A stretch of 64,000 nucleotides of DNA, taken from assembly GCA_003281485.1 (NCBI GenBank), contig QCBW01000005.1, forward strand, positions 30,382-94,381, in the 5' to 3' direction. This DNA comes from Prochlorococcus sp. AG-347-J20 (GTDB lineage Bacteria > Cyanobacteriota > Cyanobacteriia > PCC-6307 > Cyanobiaceae). Below, one piece after another: positions 53,914-64,000 of this stretch. Under the pieces are notes generated by a model. That model was not told where the DNA came from, searched no databases, and saw only the letters and a program-made list of their open reading frames with translations. How positions within the stretch are numbered: position 1 is the first letter of the stretch; the number at the start of each line of letters is the position of its first letter. A program made the position numbers and the translations under genes.

Positions 53914-56460
53914 ATGGCTAATCCAATGAATTCCAACCAACCCTTCGATCTACGCTTGCCAACTCCAGGCTGCTACTCAGATCCCGAGAAAGCTGGGATG
54001 GATTCAGATGCTGTTTTTCAAGGAATGACAGCCCATCTTTTCTATACACTTGGGAAATTAGCTACTTCAGCAAGTCCTCATGACTTGTATATGGCTTTAA
54101 GTTACGCAGTTAAAGACAGGCTAATGACAAGATATTTAGCCAGTCAAGAAGTTATAAGAAAAAAACCTCAAAAAACGGTAGCCTATTTATCTGCAGAATT
54201 TTTAATAGGTCCTCAATTAAGTAATAACCTCCTTAATCTTGGTATAACTCAAGAGGCTGAAGATGCTTTAAAGAGATTTGGTATTGAATCATTGTCAACA
54301 ATTCTCGAAGTAGAAGAGGAACCTGGATTAGGTAATGGTGGGCTTGGAAGACTCGCTGCATGTTATATGGAATCACTAGCATCTCTACAAGTTCCAGCAG
54401 TTGGGTACGGTATTCGTTATGAATTTGGCATATTTAACCAGTTGATTAGAGATGGATGGCAAGTTGAAGTTACTGATAAATGGTTAAAAGGTGGATGGCC
54501 ATGGGAACTTCCGCAACCTGACGAATCATGTTTTGTTGGCTTTGGGGGTAGAACTGAAAGTTATAGAGATGATAAAGGAAACTATAGGTCAAGATGGATA
54601 CCTGCAGAACATGCTATTGGAGTTCCTCATGACGTTCCAGTATTAGGTTACAGAGTAAATACATGTGACAGGTTAAGGTTATGGAGAGCTGATGCAACAG
54701 AAAGTTTTGACTTTTATGCTTTTAATATTGGTGATTATTATGGTGCAGTAGAAGAAAAAGTTGCGTCTGAAACTCTTTCAAAAGTTTTATATCCTAATGA
54801 TGGAACTGATGAAGGTAGAAGATTAAGACTTAAACAACAACACTTTTTTGTGAGTTGTTCACTTCAGGATATGTTAAGAAGTCTTGAAAAGAGATCAATT
54901 CCAATAACAGAATTTTCTAAACATTGGACAGTACAACTTAATGATACGCATCCTGCTATTGCAGTAGCTGAATTAATGCGACTTCTCATTGACCAATATC
55001 AAATAGGATGGGATAAAGCTTGGAACATAACCACCTCTTCAGTAGCCTACACCAACCATACCTTGCTTCCAGAAGCACTAGAGAAATGGGATTTAGGTTT
55101 ATTTAATGATCTACTTCCGCGTCATCTAGAAATTATTTATGAAATTAATTGGAGATTTCTTCAACAATTAAGACTTCGTTACCCTGGTGATGACAAAATC
55201 CTTCAAAAGCTTTCAATCATTGATGAAGAAGGCTCCAAGTCAGTAAGAATGGCTCACTTGGCTACAATTGGAGCACATCATATAAATGGTGTCGCCGCTC
55301 TTCATTCAGACCTTATAAAAAGACAACTTCTTCCTGAATTTGCAGAACTATGGCCTGAAAAATTTACAAATGTAACAAATGGAGTTACACCAAGAAGATG
55401 GGTTGCACTCTCTAATCCATCGTTATCAAATCTTTTAGAAGAAGAAGTTGGCCCTGATTGGATTACAAATATGGAACTTCTGAAAAAGTTAGAAGAAAAG
55501 AAAGCTGATACTAATTTCTTACAAAAATTTGAGGAAACTAAATTTAACGGCAAACGAAAATTAGCTAGTTTCATTCATTCTAAAACGGGTATACTTGTAG
55601 ATCCATCAAGTTTATTTGATGTTCAAGTAAAAAGAATTCATCAATATAAAAGACAACATTTAAATGCGCTACAAATCATTGCTCAATATCTAAGAATCAA
55701 AAACGGTACAAACAATTATGAAGTTCCAAGAACAATAATATTTGGCGGGAAAGCTGCACCAGGTTACTTTATGGCAAAACTAATGATTAGATTCATTAAT
55801 GGTATTGCTGATGTGGTTAATTCTGATCCAGATATGGATGGTTTATTACGAGTTGTTTTTCTGCCTGACTATAACGTTAAACTTGGTGAAATAGTTTATC
55901 CAGCAACTGATCTTTCAGAGCAAATTTCAACAGCAGGAAAAGAAGCATCTGGAACTGGAAATATGAAGTTTGCCATGAATGGAGCTTTGACAATTGGAAC
56001 CCTAGATGGTGCCAATGTGGAATTAAGAGATCTTGTGAAAAAAGAAAATTTCTTCCTTTTTGGAAAAACAGAAAGTGAAATCATGGATTTAAAGAATAAT
56101 AATTACTCGCCCAAAACTTTTATAGATAAATGTTCAGAGCTTAAGGAAGTTATACGTTTAATAGAAATTGGTCACTTTAGTAATGGAGATAAAGAATTAT
56201 TTAAACCTTTATTAAATAGCTTGACTGGACATGACCCATTCTTTGTGATGGCTGACTTCGAAGATTACTTAAATAAACAGGATGAAGTAAGTAAATGCTG
56301 GAAAAATAAAAAATCTTGGAATAAAATGGCTTTATTAAATACAGCAAGATCAGGATATTTTTCATCAGATAGATCGATCAGAGAATACTGCAAATCAATT
56401 TGGAAAGTCTCTCCAATGCCCGTAGAGATTACCTGCGATGTAGAAGAAATTACTAATTAA
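53914..56460 (+). CDS. glgP: Glycogen/starch/alpha-glucan phosphorylase
   Basis: YLSAEFLIGPQLSNNL; GNGGLGRLAACYMES; EASGTGNMKFAMNGALTIGTLDGANVE. Confidence 0.98.
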   Translation: MANPMNSNQPFDLRLPTPGCYSDPEKAGMDSDAVFQGMTAHLFYTLGKLATSASPHDLYMALSYAVKDRLMTRYLASQEVIRKKPQKTVAYLSAEFLIGPQLSNNLLNLGITQEAEDALKRFGIESLSTILEVEEEPGLGNGGLGRLAACYMESLASLQVPAVGYGIRYEFGIFNQLIRDGWQVEVTDKWLKGGWPWELPQPDESCFVGFGGRTESYRDDKGNYRSRWIPAEHAIGVPHDVPVLGYRVNTCDRLRLWRADATESFDFYAFNIGDYYGAVEEKVASETLSKVLYPNDGTDEGRRLRLKQQHFFVSCSLQDMLRSLEKRSIPITEFSKHWTVQLNDTHPAIAVAELMRLLIDQYQIGWDKAWNITTSSVAYTNHTLLPEALEKWDLGLFNDLLPRHLEIIYEINWRFLQQLRLRYPGDDKILQKLSIIDEEGSKSVRMAHLATIGAHHINGVAALHSDLIKRQLLPEFAELWPEKFTNVTNGVTPRRWVALSNPSLSNLLEEEVGPDWITNMELLKKLEEKKADTNFLQKFEETKFNGKRKLASFIHSKTGILVDPSSLFDVQVKRIHQYKRQHLNALQIIAQYLRIKNGTNNYEVPRTIIFGGKAAPGYFMAKLMIRFINGIADVVNSDPDMDGLLRVVFLPDYNVKLGEIVYPATDLSEQISTAGKEASGTGNMKFAMNGALTIGTLDGANVELRDLVKKENFFLFGKTESEIMDLKNNNYSPKTFIDKCSELKEVIRLIEIGHFSNGDKELFKPLLNSLTGHDPFFVMADFEDYLNKQDEVSKCWKNKKSWNKMALLNTARSGYFSSDRSIREYCKSIWKVSPMPVEITCDVEEITN

Positions 56461-56908
56461 TATTTTTCTTATCTGGAAAATCTGGGGTTTGATGAAATAA
56501 TCTGTTTAGAATTAATCTATCAACGTTTAATGGGTCTGGTGCTAATTCATTTGCAATTTCTCGAAATTTTGATTCAATATTTTTAGAAATTTTTGCATCG
56601 AAAATTCTTTCCATTAAAGCTTCAATTGAATATAAATAAGCATTAACACTTTCAAGTTCATCTAAAGCTTCAGTAATTTCCGATATGGATATATGTTTTT
56701 CTTCAGGACATAAATCTTCTTTAGATTCTCTCTCGGATAATTGTCTCTCCAATTCACTTGTAACCTTGCTACATAAGGTTCTAAATGATTGGATTGATGC
56801 CCAATTCAATTCTTGTTGCTGATTAAAAGTTGGAAATTCTCTAATCAGACGATCATGCTCTTTATAAAATCTCTGACAATCAGCACACTGACATGGTTCT
56901 TCAGTCAA
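56453..56908 (-). CDS. Conserved hypothetical protein, N-terminal CxCADC motif
   Basis: MTEEPCQCADCQRFYKEH; coding character; 8-nt convergent overlap with glgP. Confidence 0.65.
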   Translation of the reverse strand: MTEEPCQCADCQRFYKEHDRLIREFPTFNQQQELNWASIQSFRTLCSKVTSELERQLSERESKEDLCPEEKHISISEITEALDELESVNAYLYSIEALMERIFDAKISKNIESKFREIANELAPDPLNVDRLILNRLFHQTPDFPDKKNIN

Positions 56909-56940
56909 AAGAAAAAAGTAACTCTTAGTACATCATCTCA

Positions 56941-57273
56941 CTATTTAGGCATATTTGTTGGACCATCCAATAATTCGTCATTTTCATCAAGAGATTCAGG
57001 ACTATCTGGCAAAGGTATCTCAATACTAGTAACCAAGTTGATAACGTCTCTTAATCTCATAGAATCAGCAAACCATCCCATTGCTTGTTCGGCATCACCT
57101 CTTTTTTCAGCATCGTTTGCTTGGTCTTCGTGAGCCTCGGCCAATAAAGCAAGCCAGCATAAGCATCTTGCTTGAACTATTGAAAGATCTAAATCATTTG
57201 GTTGAGATTTAGAAATACGTTCATGCTCTTGTTGAATTAAGAGTTTTAAACGCATATCATGCAACTTAGCCAT
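56941..57273 (-). CDS. Conserved cyanobacterial hypothetical protein
   Basis: Helical 110-aa ORF (QARCLCWLALLAEAHEDQANDAEKRGDAEQAMGWFADSMRLRDVI). Confidence 0.65.
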   Translation of the reverse strand: MAKLHDMRLKLLIQQEHERISKSQPNDLDLSIVQARCLCWLALLAEAHEDQANDAEKRGDAEQAMGWFADSMRLRDVINLVTSIEIPLPDSPESLDENDELLDGPTNMPK

Positions 57274-57351
57274 AAAAGATTTATTACTATCTATACGCTA
57301 GCTAGAGAGTAGCAAATTTGCACACATACTACATATAGTTTATTAATTTAA

Positions 57352-57425
<74 letters not shown>

Positions 57426-57462
57426 AATAGATGTTTTTTTTAGTAATAAGGACTATGCTAAA

Positions 57463-57838
57463 TGAAAGCAGGAGAGGCAATCGCAAAAAAGTCTTATTTT
57501 GGAAACAAAACAAAACTTTTTTGAGGAAAGTCCGGGCTCCCAAATGGTCAGGCTTGCTGGGTAACTCCCAGTGCGGGTAACCGTGAGGATAGTGCCACAG
57601 AAACATACCGCCTAATACTTATGTATGGCAAGGGTGCAAGGGTGCGGTAAGAGCGCACCAGCAACATTGAGAAGTGTTGGCTAGGTAAACCCCGGCTGGG
57701 AGCAAGGCTTAGTAGATTTATGGCCATTGAACAATCTACTTAGAAGCGCCGCTTGAGACTGTGAAGTAATTCCAGCCCTAGATAGATGATTGCCCATCTT
57801 TTTAAGATGAACAGAACCCGGCTTATGACCTGCTTCCA
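57463..57838 (+). ncRNA. rnpB: RNase P RNA
   Basis: GAGGAAAGTCCGGGCTCC and ACAGAACCCGGCTTATGACC conserved P4 regions; P1-like pairing AAGCAGG (57466-57472) with CCTGCTT (57829-57835); ends approximate. Confidence 0.95.
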
Positions 57839-57862
57839 AATTGTTGTGATTATTAAAATCAT

Positions 57863-58612
57863 ATGACAAATATAGTTAACGAAAAAAGGGTTAATCAAAT
57901 AATTACTTTCTTAAATTCTTTAAAAATAAGATCAAAAAGATTTTCAGACGAAATTAGTGTACAAAATATTTCAATAATTCAAAATGTTGATCATGCATTA
58001 ACACATTCCTCAAATAATAAAAAAATTAATTACGAAAAATTAGAATTCTTCGGAGATGCAGTACTCAGATTAGCTGCTTCGAATTTCATTGAAAAAAAAT
58101 ATCCTAAAATGAATGTTGGGGAAAGATCAGAGCTAAGAGCACAAATTGTAAGTGATGAATGGTTAACAAAATTAGGGGGGAAAATTGGGATAGAAAAATT
58201 AATAATTAAAGGACCTAAAGCTCTTGGTGATGAAAGTTCAAAAAACACTATTATTGGGGAAGCCACAGAAGCTTTAATTGGCGCTATTTATAAATGCTTT
58301 AATTCAATTCAAGAAGTAAATATATGGCTAGATGATATTTGGGAAGAAGATTCAGAAATGTTCTTAAAAGCTCCATATAAATTTAAATCTAAGACAGTGT
58401 TGCAAGAGTGGTGTCAAAGTAAAGGTTTTGATTTACCAATTTATAAAATAACTGAAGTCTCAAAAAGAAATGGGGACCCTAAAAGATTTTTTTGCAATAT
58501 ATTTATCGGAGGAATAAAACAATCGTCTTCATTTGGTAAATCCCATAAACAAGCTGAAACAAATGCAGCAAGAGTTTTGATAGAAAAATTTATAACAGTA
58601 GGTAAGATCTGA
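57863..58612 (+). CDS. rnc: Ribonuclease III
   Basis: YEKLEFFGDAVLRL signature; C-terminal dsRBD. Confidence 0.96.
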   Translation: MTNIVNEKRVNQIITFLNSLKIRSKRFSDEISVQNISIIQNVDHALTHSSNNKKINYEKLEFFGDAVLRLAASNFIEKKYPKMNVGERSELRAQIVSDEWLTKLGGKIGIEKLIIKGPKALGDESSKNTIIGEATEALIGAIYKCFNSIQEVNIWLDDIWEEDSEMFLKAPYKFKSKTVLQEWCQSKGFDLPIYKITEVSKRNGDPKRFFCNIFIGGIKQSSSFGKSHKQAETNAARVLIEKFITVGKI

Positions 58613-58615
58613 TTT

Positions 58616-58801
58616 TTATACTATTTCTAAATTAGTTAGTTGAAAAGTTATGAGTTTATCCCAATTGCCTCCTTCAAACAAAACAGCTGCAGTTTTTTTT
58701 GTAACTCTCTGCACAAACCCTTTATATCCTCGGTATATAGAGTTATTATCTTTTACAACAACAAAAGAACCAGGAAGTATTGGTTGATTTGATAATTCCA
58801 T
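58616..58801 (-). CDS. ndhS: NDH-1 subunit NdhS-like protein
   Basis: PGSFVVVKDNNSIYRGYKGFVQRVTKKTAAVLFEGGNWDKLITFQL. Confidence 0.85.
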   Translation of the reverse strand: MELSNQPILPGSFVVVKDNNSIYRGYKGFVQRVTKKTAAVLFEGGNWDKLITFQLTNLEIV

Positions 58802-58824
58802 AATTAACTATATTTATACAACAT

Positions 58825-59364
58825 ATGATAGAAAAAAATGAATGGTTGGTTGTCGGTTTAATAACATCATGTCATGGAATTAATGGACAAGTAAAGGTTA
58901 AATCTCTAAGTGATTTTGAAGAGAGATTTTTAAAACCTGGATTAAGATGGTTACAACATAAAAATGAATCGCCTTCACAAATAGAGCTTACCTATGGTTT
59001 TAAACAGCCAGGGAAAGAAACCTACATCATAAAATTTCAAGGAATAAATAATAGAAATCATGCAGAACAACTTAAAAAATATAAAATTCTTGTAAAAACT
59101 AAAAAACTCCCTGAATTAAAAAAAGATGAATTTCACTTGTTAGAACTTATAAATTTACAAGTAAAGACAGTAGAGAAGAATAAATTAATAATTATTGGGA
59201 AAGTTGTTAATTTAGAAAATGAGAAAAATAATTTACTTGTTATCGAACTATTTAAAAATCAAAAAAAAGTTCTAATACCATTTGTTAAAGAAATAGTGCC
59301 ATTAGTCGATATTAAAAATAATTTTCTTGTCATCGATCCTCCAAAAGGACTTTTAGAACTATAA
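58825..59364 (+). CDS. rimM: Ribosome maturation factor RimM
   Basis: [39 protein letters not shown]. Confidence 0.93.
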   Translation: MIEKNEWLVVGLITSCHGINGQVKVKSLSDFEERFLKPGLRWLQHKNESPSQIELTYGFKQPGKETYIIKFQGINNRNHAEQLKKYKILVKTKKLPELKKDEFHLLELINLQVKTVEKNKLIIIGKVVNLENEKNNLLVIELFKNQKKVLIPFVKEIVPLVDIKNNFLVIDPPKGLLEL

Positions 59365-59390
59365 ATAAATCAAAATCTTTGGTAGCTAAA

Positions 59391-61286
59391 TCATTCCACA
59401 GTTACGCTTTTTGCTAAATTTCTTGGTTGATCCACGTCAAGTCCTCGATGAGCTGCAATATGATAACTTAATAATTGTAAAGGGATTATGTTAAGTAAAG
59501 GTGTAACCCATTCATTTGAAACTGGAATTTTCATTAAATAATCAAAAATTTCAGTTCCATTACATTCAGGAGCAATACCAATCAAGTAAGAATCTCTAGC
59601 TTTTGCTTCTTGAGCATTACTGATAACTTTATCAAAAACTTCACCAGGAGAAGCAATTGAAATTACAGGTACTTTTTTATCTAATAAAGCGATAGGTCCA
59701 TGTTTCATCTCACCAGCAGGATATCCAGCTGCATGGATATAACTTATTTCTTTAAGTTTTAAAGCTCCTTCAAGAGCAATAGGATAATTGATACCTCTTC
59801 CTAAAAAGATTACATCTTTAATGTTAAAAAAATCATGTGCTAACTTCTCTGAAGAATGATTATGTTTTTCTAAAAGATCTTCTAATAATGGTGGAAGTTT
59901 TATAAGTTCTGTTATTAATTTACCTATTTCGTCAGAACTTTGACTACCTTTGATTTGAGCGAATTTTATAGCTAATCCATAAAAAGAGAGTAATTGTGCA
60001 AAAAAAGTTTTTGTTGCTGCAACTCCCACTTCTATCCCTGCACAGATATCTATAATATTTGAAACTTGCCTTCCAATAGAGCTCTCTTTTCTATTTGTTA
60101 TTGCAATAAGATTAGGTTTAAATTTTTTATCTTTTTTTAATGATCTTCTCTTAATCTCCATATCAATAGCTGCGATTGTATCAGCAGTTTCACCAGATTG
60201 AGTAACTCCAATAGTTAATGTATTGGGCAGTAGTGGAGGAGGTGAATATCTAAATTCGCTGGCATAGAAAACATTTGTAGGTATTCCTGAGAATTGTTCT
60301 AATAAAAAGCTACCCACCATTGCAGCATGTTTACTAGTACCACAAGCAATAATTTCAATTCGCTCAATTGATTCAAAAAAATTAGTATCAAAGGGATATT
60401 TTATTTGATATTGGCCATCTTCTAAATTCTTAGCTAAATAATTATCTAACCAATTTTTTGCAGTAACAGGTTGATCATATATTTCTTTTAACATGTAATG
60501 TTTGAAATTCATTTTATCTATTATTTGCTCTGAAACTTTTAAAGAAACTGGATTTCGATATTGTCTCTCGTTGTTTGAGTCATATATTTCTATTCCCAGA
60601 GGAGTTAACAAAGCTATTTCCTCATCCTCCATAGGCAGAATAATGTTTGTAAAGTTTGCAATAGCTGGCGTATCACTCGCACATATAAATTCTCCTTCAC
60701 CCAAACCTATAATTAAAGGAGCTTGTCTTCTTGCAACTACTAAAGATGTTGGGGCACCAGACCATAAAACTGCCAGTGCATAAGATCCTTCTAAGTCAGA
60801 TATTACATTTCTGACTGCAACTAATAATGTTGAACCATTATTCTCAAGATTAAGTTTACTTAATGTGTTTAATTCTCTATGGATTAGATGAGGGATTACC
60901 TCTGTATCTGTATCAGAATTGAAAATAATACCTTCTTCCTTTAATTTATTTTTTAGGTCTTGGAAATTCTCAATAATTCCATTTTGAACAACTGCTATAG
61001 TTCCTGAACTATCGATATGAGGATGAGCATTTTTAACTTCAGGTTTACCATGAGTTGCCCAGCGTGTATGTCCTATCCCTACAGTGCCTGTAATATTCTT
61101 ATCATTAAGATCATTTTTTAAATTTTTTAATTTTCCCTCAGCTTTATTACAAGAAATAGTTTTTGTTTCAGAATTTATTATTGCAATGCCAGCAGAATCA
61201 TAACCTCTATACTCGAGTTTTTCTAAACCATTAAGCAATAATGGTAGTGCTTTTTTATATCCAGTAACAGCAACTATTCCACACAT
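59391..61286 (-). CDS. glmS: Glutamine-fructose-6-phosphate aminotransferase
   Basis: MCGIVAVTGY; GHTRWATHGKP; C-terminal RNLAKSVTVE. Confidence 0.98.
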   Translation of the reverse strand: MCGIVAVTGYKKALPLLLNGLEKLEYRGYDSAGIAIINSETKTISCNKAEGKLKNLKNDLNDKNITGTVGIGHTRWATHGKPEVKNAHPHIDSSGTIAVVQNGIIENFQDLKNKLKEEGIIFNSDTDTEVIPHLIHRELNTLSKLNLENNGSTLLVAVRNVISDLEGSYALAVLWSGAPTSLVVARRQAPLIIGLGEGEFICASDTPAIANFTNIILPMEDEEIALLTPLGIEIYDSNNERQYRNPVSLKVSEQIIDKMNFKHYMLKEIYDQPVTAKNWLDNYLAKNLEDGQYQIKYPFDTNFFESIERIEIIACGTSKHAAMVGSFLLEQFSGIPTNVFYASEFRYSPPPLLPNTLTIGVTQSGETADTIAAIDMEIKRRSLKKDKKFKPNLIAITNRKESSIGRQVSNIIDICAGIEVGVAATKTFFAQLLSFYGLAIKFAQIKGSQSSDEIGKLITELIKLPPLLEDLLEKHNHSSEKLAHDFFNIKDVIFLGRGINYPIALEGALKLKEISYIHAAGYPAGEMKHGPIALLDKKVPVISIASPGEVFDKVISNAQEAKARDSYLIGIAPECNGTEIFDYLMKIPVSNEWVTPLLNIIPLQLLSYHIAAHRGLDVDQPRNLAKSVTVE

Positions 61287-61369
61287 ACTACATGATTTTT
61301 TTCAATTATATTGAAAAAAAATGAGTATCAATTAAAACATGGACTCTCTTAAAACTGCACTATAAACAA

Positions 61370-61440
61370 TTAATATGCTAAGCCCATACTTCTAGAAGTC
61401 TCATCCCCTAAATAGACACGTATACTTAAGAAATCTGTTG
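61370..61440 (-). pseudogene. psaC: psaC 3' fragment (C-terminal ~22 codons with native stop)
   Basis: Reverse strand encodes ...[22 protein letters not shown]-stop; the rest of psaC is missing and tkt sequence follows directly. Confidence 0.93.
61378..61440. repeat. Left arm of a 63-nt perfect inverted repeat
   Basis: Exact reverse complement of 63938-64000. Confidence 0.97.
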
Positions 61441-62094
61441 TACATGCCATCCGTAAGCTTCATATCTTTTTAAAACATCTTCTGTGAAAGAAACGTCGGT
61501 TCGCCCATCAATTGTAATTTGATTATCGTCATATAGCGCAATTAATTTTCCAAGCTTAAGATGACCAGCTAATGAGCAGGCCTCTGATGCGATACCCTCC
61601 TGATTACAGCCGTCACCCATTATTACGTAAGTGTAGTGATCAACAATATTGCAATCAGGCTTATTGAATTTAGCTGCTAAGTGAGTTTCAGCTATTGCTA
61701 AACCAACTGCATTTGAAATTCCAGCTCCAAGAGGACCTGCAGTTACTTCAACTCCTTCAGTTTCGAATGTTTCTGGATGTCCAGGAGTTTTTGATCCCCA
61801 TTGTCGAAATTCTTTAATATCCTCTATGGAAACTGATTTGTATCCCGTCAAATGAAGCAGAGAATATAAAAGCATGCAGCCATGCCCAGCTGATAATACA
61901 AAACGGTCTCTATTGAACCATTTTGGGTTATTGGGGTTGTGATTAAGAATGTTTTGCCATAATGCATAACCCATAGGAGCACACCCCATTGGCAATCCAG
62001 GATGTCCACTATTAGATTTATTTACTGCATCTACAGCAAGCATTCTTATACTATTTATACAAAGTGATTCTAATGAAACAGATGCAGCGACCAT
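61426..62094 (-). pseudogene. tkt: Transketolase, N-terminal fragment truncated at an inversion junction
   Basis: Clean transketolase N-terminus through [11 protein letters not shown], then the frame enters psaC-derived sequence and stops (222 aa; family norm is about 670 aa). Confidence 0.93.
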
Positions 62095-62137
62095 TGTTTT
62101 AAAGTAAGTTAAGTTGGAAATACAGAATTGGTTGTCT

Positions 62138-63382
62138 TCAATTCATTTTGCTGAAAGCAAGGCAAACATTGTGACCACCAAAGCCGAAAGAATTAGAAAG
62201 AGCAACTCCTACTTGAGCTTCTCTCGCATTATTTGGTACATAATCAAGATCACATTCAGGATCTGGATTGACGTAGTTAATTGTAGGAGGGATAAAATTA
62301 TGTGTCAAAGAAAGTATACAAGCTACAGCTTCTATACCTCCTGAGCCTCCTAGGAGATGACCAGTCATCGACTTAGTAGAGCTTACAGGAATGAGGTAAG
62401 ATCTGTCTCTAAAAATTGATTTAATTGCAGAAGTTTCATTTTTATCGTTAGCTGATGTACTTGTGCCATGAGCATTTATGTAATCAACTTTTTCAATGCT
62501 AAGACAGGCGTCTTCAATTGCTAATTTGATAGCTTCGGCACCACCAACCCCGCCTGGAGATGGAGCAGTAATATGATGAGCATCACATGTTGTTCCATAT
62601 CCAATTATTTCTGCATAAATCCTCGCATTCCTTTTTTGTGCATTTTCTAAAGTCTCTAAAACAAGAATTCCAGATCCCTCTCCAATAACAAATCCATCTC
62701 TTTCTGCATCGAAAGGTCTGCTAGCAGTTTGAGGACTGTCATTCCGGAAAGAAAGAGCTTTGGCACTGGCAAAACCAGCTACTCCAAGAGGCGTAATACT
62801 TGCTTCTGCTCCTCCGCAGATCATTGCATCTGCCTTCCCAAGTTGGAGTAATCTAAAAGAATCACCAATTGCATTTGAACCGGCAGCGCAAGCGGTTGAA
62901 ACAGAGGAACTTGGTCCTTTTGCTCCCAAAGCGATAGCAGCCAAGCCGGTTGCCATATTTGGAATCATCATTGGGACTGTAAATGGACTTACTCTTTTAG
63001 GACCTTTATGACTCAATATTTGAGCTTGACTTTCCATAGTTAGTAAGCCTCCAACTCCAGAACCAATAATCACTCCAATTCTTGATGCATTAGCTTCTGT
63101 AATTTCAAGTCCAGAATCATTAAAGGCTTGCTTTGCAGCAATAACTCCAAACTGGGAAAAACGATCCCATCTTTTGGATTCTTTAGCTTCAATAAAACTT
63201 TCAGATTGAAGATTTTTTACTTCTGCAGCAAATTTGCAAGGATGATTTTCAGGATCAAAGAGAGTAATATCTGAGACCCCATTTGTACCCGTTTGAAGAC
63301 CGACTAAATATTCATCAATGTTATTACCAATTGGAGTTACTGCTCCAATACCAGTAATAACTACTCGATGGAAATTTGCCAT
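62138..63382 (-). CDS. fabF: 3-oxoacyl-ACP synthase II
   Basis: [54 protein letters not shown]. Confidence 0.98.
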   Translation of the reverse strand: MANFHRVVITGIGAVTPIGNNIDEYLVGLQTGTNGVSDITLFDPENHPCKFAAEVKNLQSESFIEAKESKRWDRFSQFGVIAAKQAFNDSGLEITEANASRIGVIIGSGVGGLLTMESQAQILSHKGPKRVSPFTVPMMIPNMATGLAAIALGAKGPSSSVSTACAAGSNAIGDSFRLLQLGKADAMICGGAEASITPLGVAGFASAKALSFRNDSPQTASRPFDAERDGFVIGEGSGILVLETLENAQKRNARIYAEIIGYGTTCDAHHITAPSPGGVGGAEAIKLAIEDACLSIEKVDYINAHGTSTSANDKNETSAIKSIFRDRSYLIPVSSTKSMTGHLLGGSGGIEAVACILSLTHNFIPPTINYVNPDPECDLDYVPNNAREAQVGVALSNSFGFGGHNVCLAFSKMN

Positions 63383-63389
63383 TATTTAA

Positions 63390-63629
63390 TTAACCTTTTT
63401 TTTCTTCGATAAATTTTACTGCATCGCCAACAGTTGCAATTCCTTCAGCTGCTTCATCGGGAATTTCAATATCAAATGCTTCTTCTAAAGCCATCACGAG
63501 TTCAACGGTATCAAGAGAATCTGCTCCCAAATCATTTTGGAAATTTGAATCTGATTTGACTTCTCCTGCTTCAACGCTTAATTGTTCTGAAACAATTGAA
63601 CAGACTTTTTCGAGGATTTCTTGTGACAT
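63390..63629 (-). CDS. acpP: Acyl carrier protein
   Basis: [27 protein letters not shown]. Confidence 0.99.
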   Translation of the reverse strand: MSQEILEKVCSIVSEQLSVEAGEVKSDSNFQNDLGADSLDTVELVMALEEAFDIEIPDEAAEGIATVGDAVKFIEEKKG

Positions 63630-63720
63630 AGTTTATGGAAATTACTAATTATCTATATGATTTTATGCCCTAGAGTTAACAAGAGTGAAGCATATCTTAA
63701 TTTTTTTAATTTCTTTGTAA

Positions 63721-64000
<280 letters not shown>

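Noticed and set aside
57681-57869. 62-aa minus-strand ORF
   Set aside because: Antisense to the 3' half of RNase P RNA
61287-61370. Possible true termination of a short, single-domain transketolase at this locus
   Set aside because: The stop lies in psaC-derived sequence, so the short frame is a junction product and not a natural split transketolase
62760-63011. 83-aa plus-strand ORF
   Set aside because: Antisense shadow of fabF

Overview
This 64 kb window is low-GC, gene-dense cyanobacterial chromosome. It is most consistent with a high-light-adapted Prochlorococcus (inferred from gene content, gene order and AT-richness; no search was run). Left to right it holds: rpmJ (partial)-adk-secY and the spc/S10 ribosomal protein cluster on the minus strand; ndhN, ldpA, tRNA-Gln, recA; crtD/crtH-like desaturase, moeB, a tandem CobO-like protein, larE, speD, recF, tRNA-Arg(CCG), ppc, gshA, trpE, psaD, a histidine kinase, rodA, mrp, hemF, rnd; tRNA-Cys followed by a small repeat-flanked accessory segment; purM, panC-cmk, pebB-pebA-ho1, icd, a cation/proton antiporter, glgP, tRNA-Arg(CCT), rnpB, rnc, ndhS, rimM, glmS; then truncated tkt, fabF, acpP and psaC. 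Most of this is ordinary core genome. Four places deserve a second look. (1) An inverted-duplication junction near 61,440 cuts both psaC and tkt. A 63-nt perfect inverted copy of the psaC 3' end reappears at the right window edge, which suggests a fold-back chimera or a real inverted duplication. (2) A segment of about 630 bp behind tRNA-Cys is bounded by a 25-nt duplicate of the tRNA 3' end. It contains two 30-nt direct repeats exactly 440 bp apart and an unlisted 55-codon ORF, and looks like the scar or minimal remnant of a tRNA-targeting integrative element. (3) recF has no usable ATG/GTG/TTG start in frame outside the antisense of tRNA-Arg; a natural ATG lies one base out of frame across an A8T7 run. 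(4) Several degenerate or duplicated proteins: a DinG-like protein without a Walker A motif, a tandem CobO, and a histidine kinase without a recognisable DxGxG box. I did not see a complete, clearly new defence or biosynthetic system, nor any CRISPR array or IS element.
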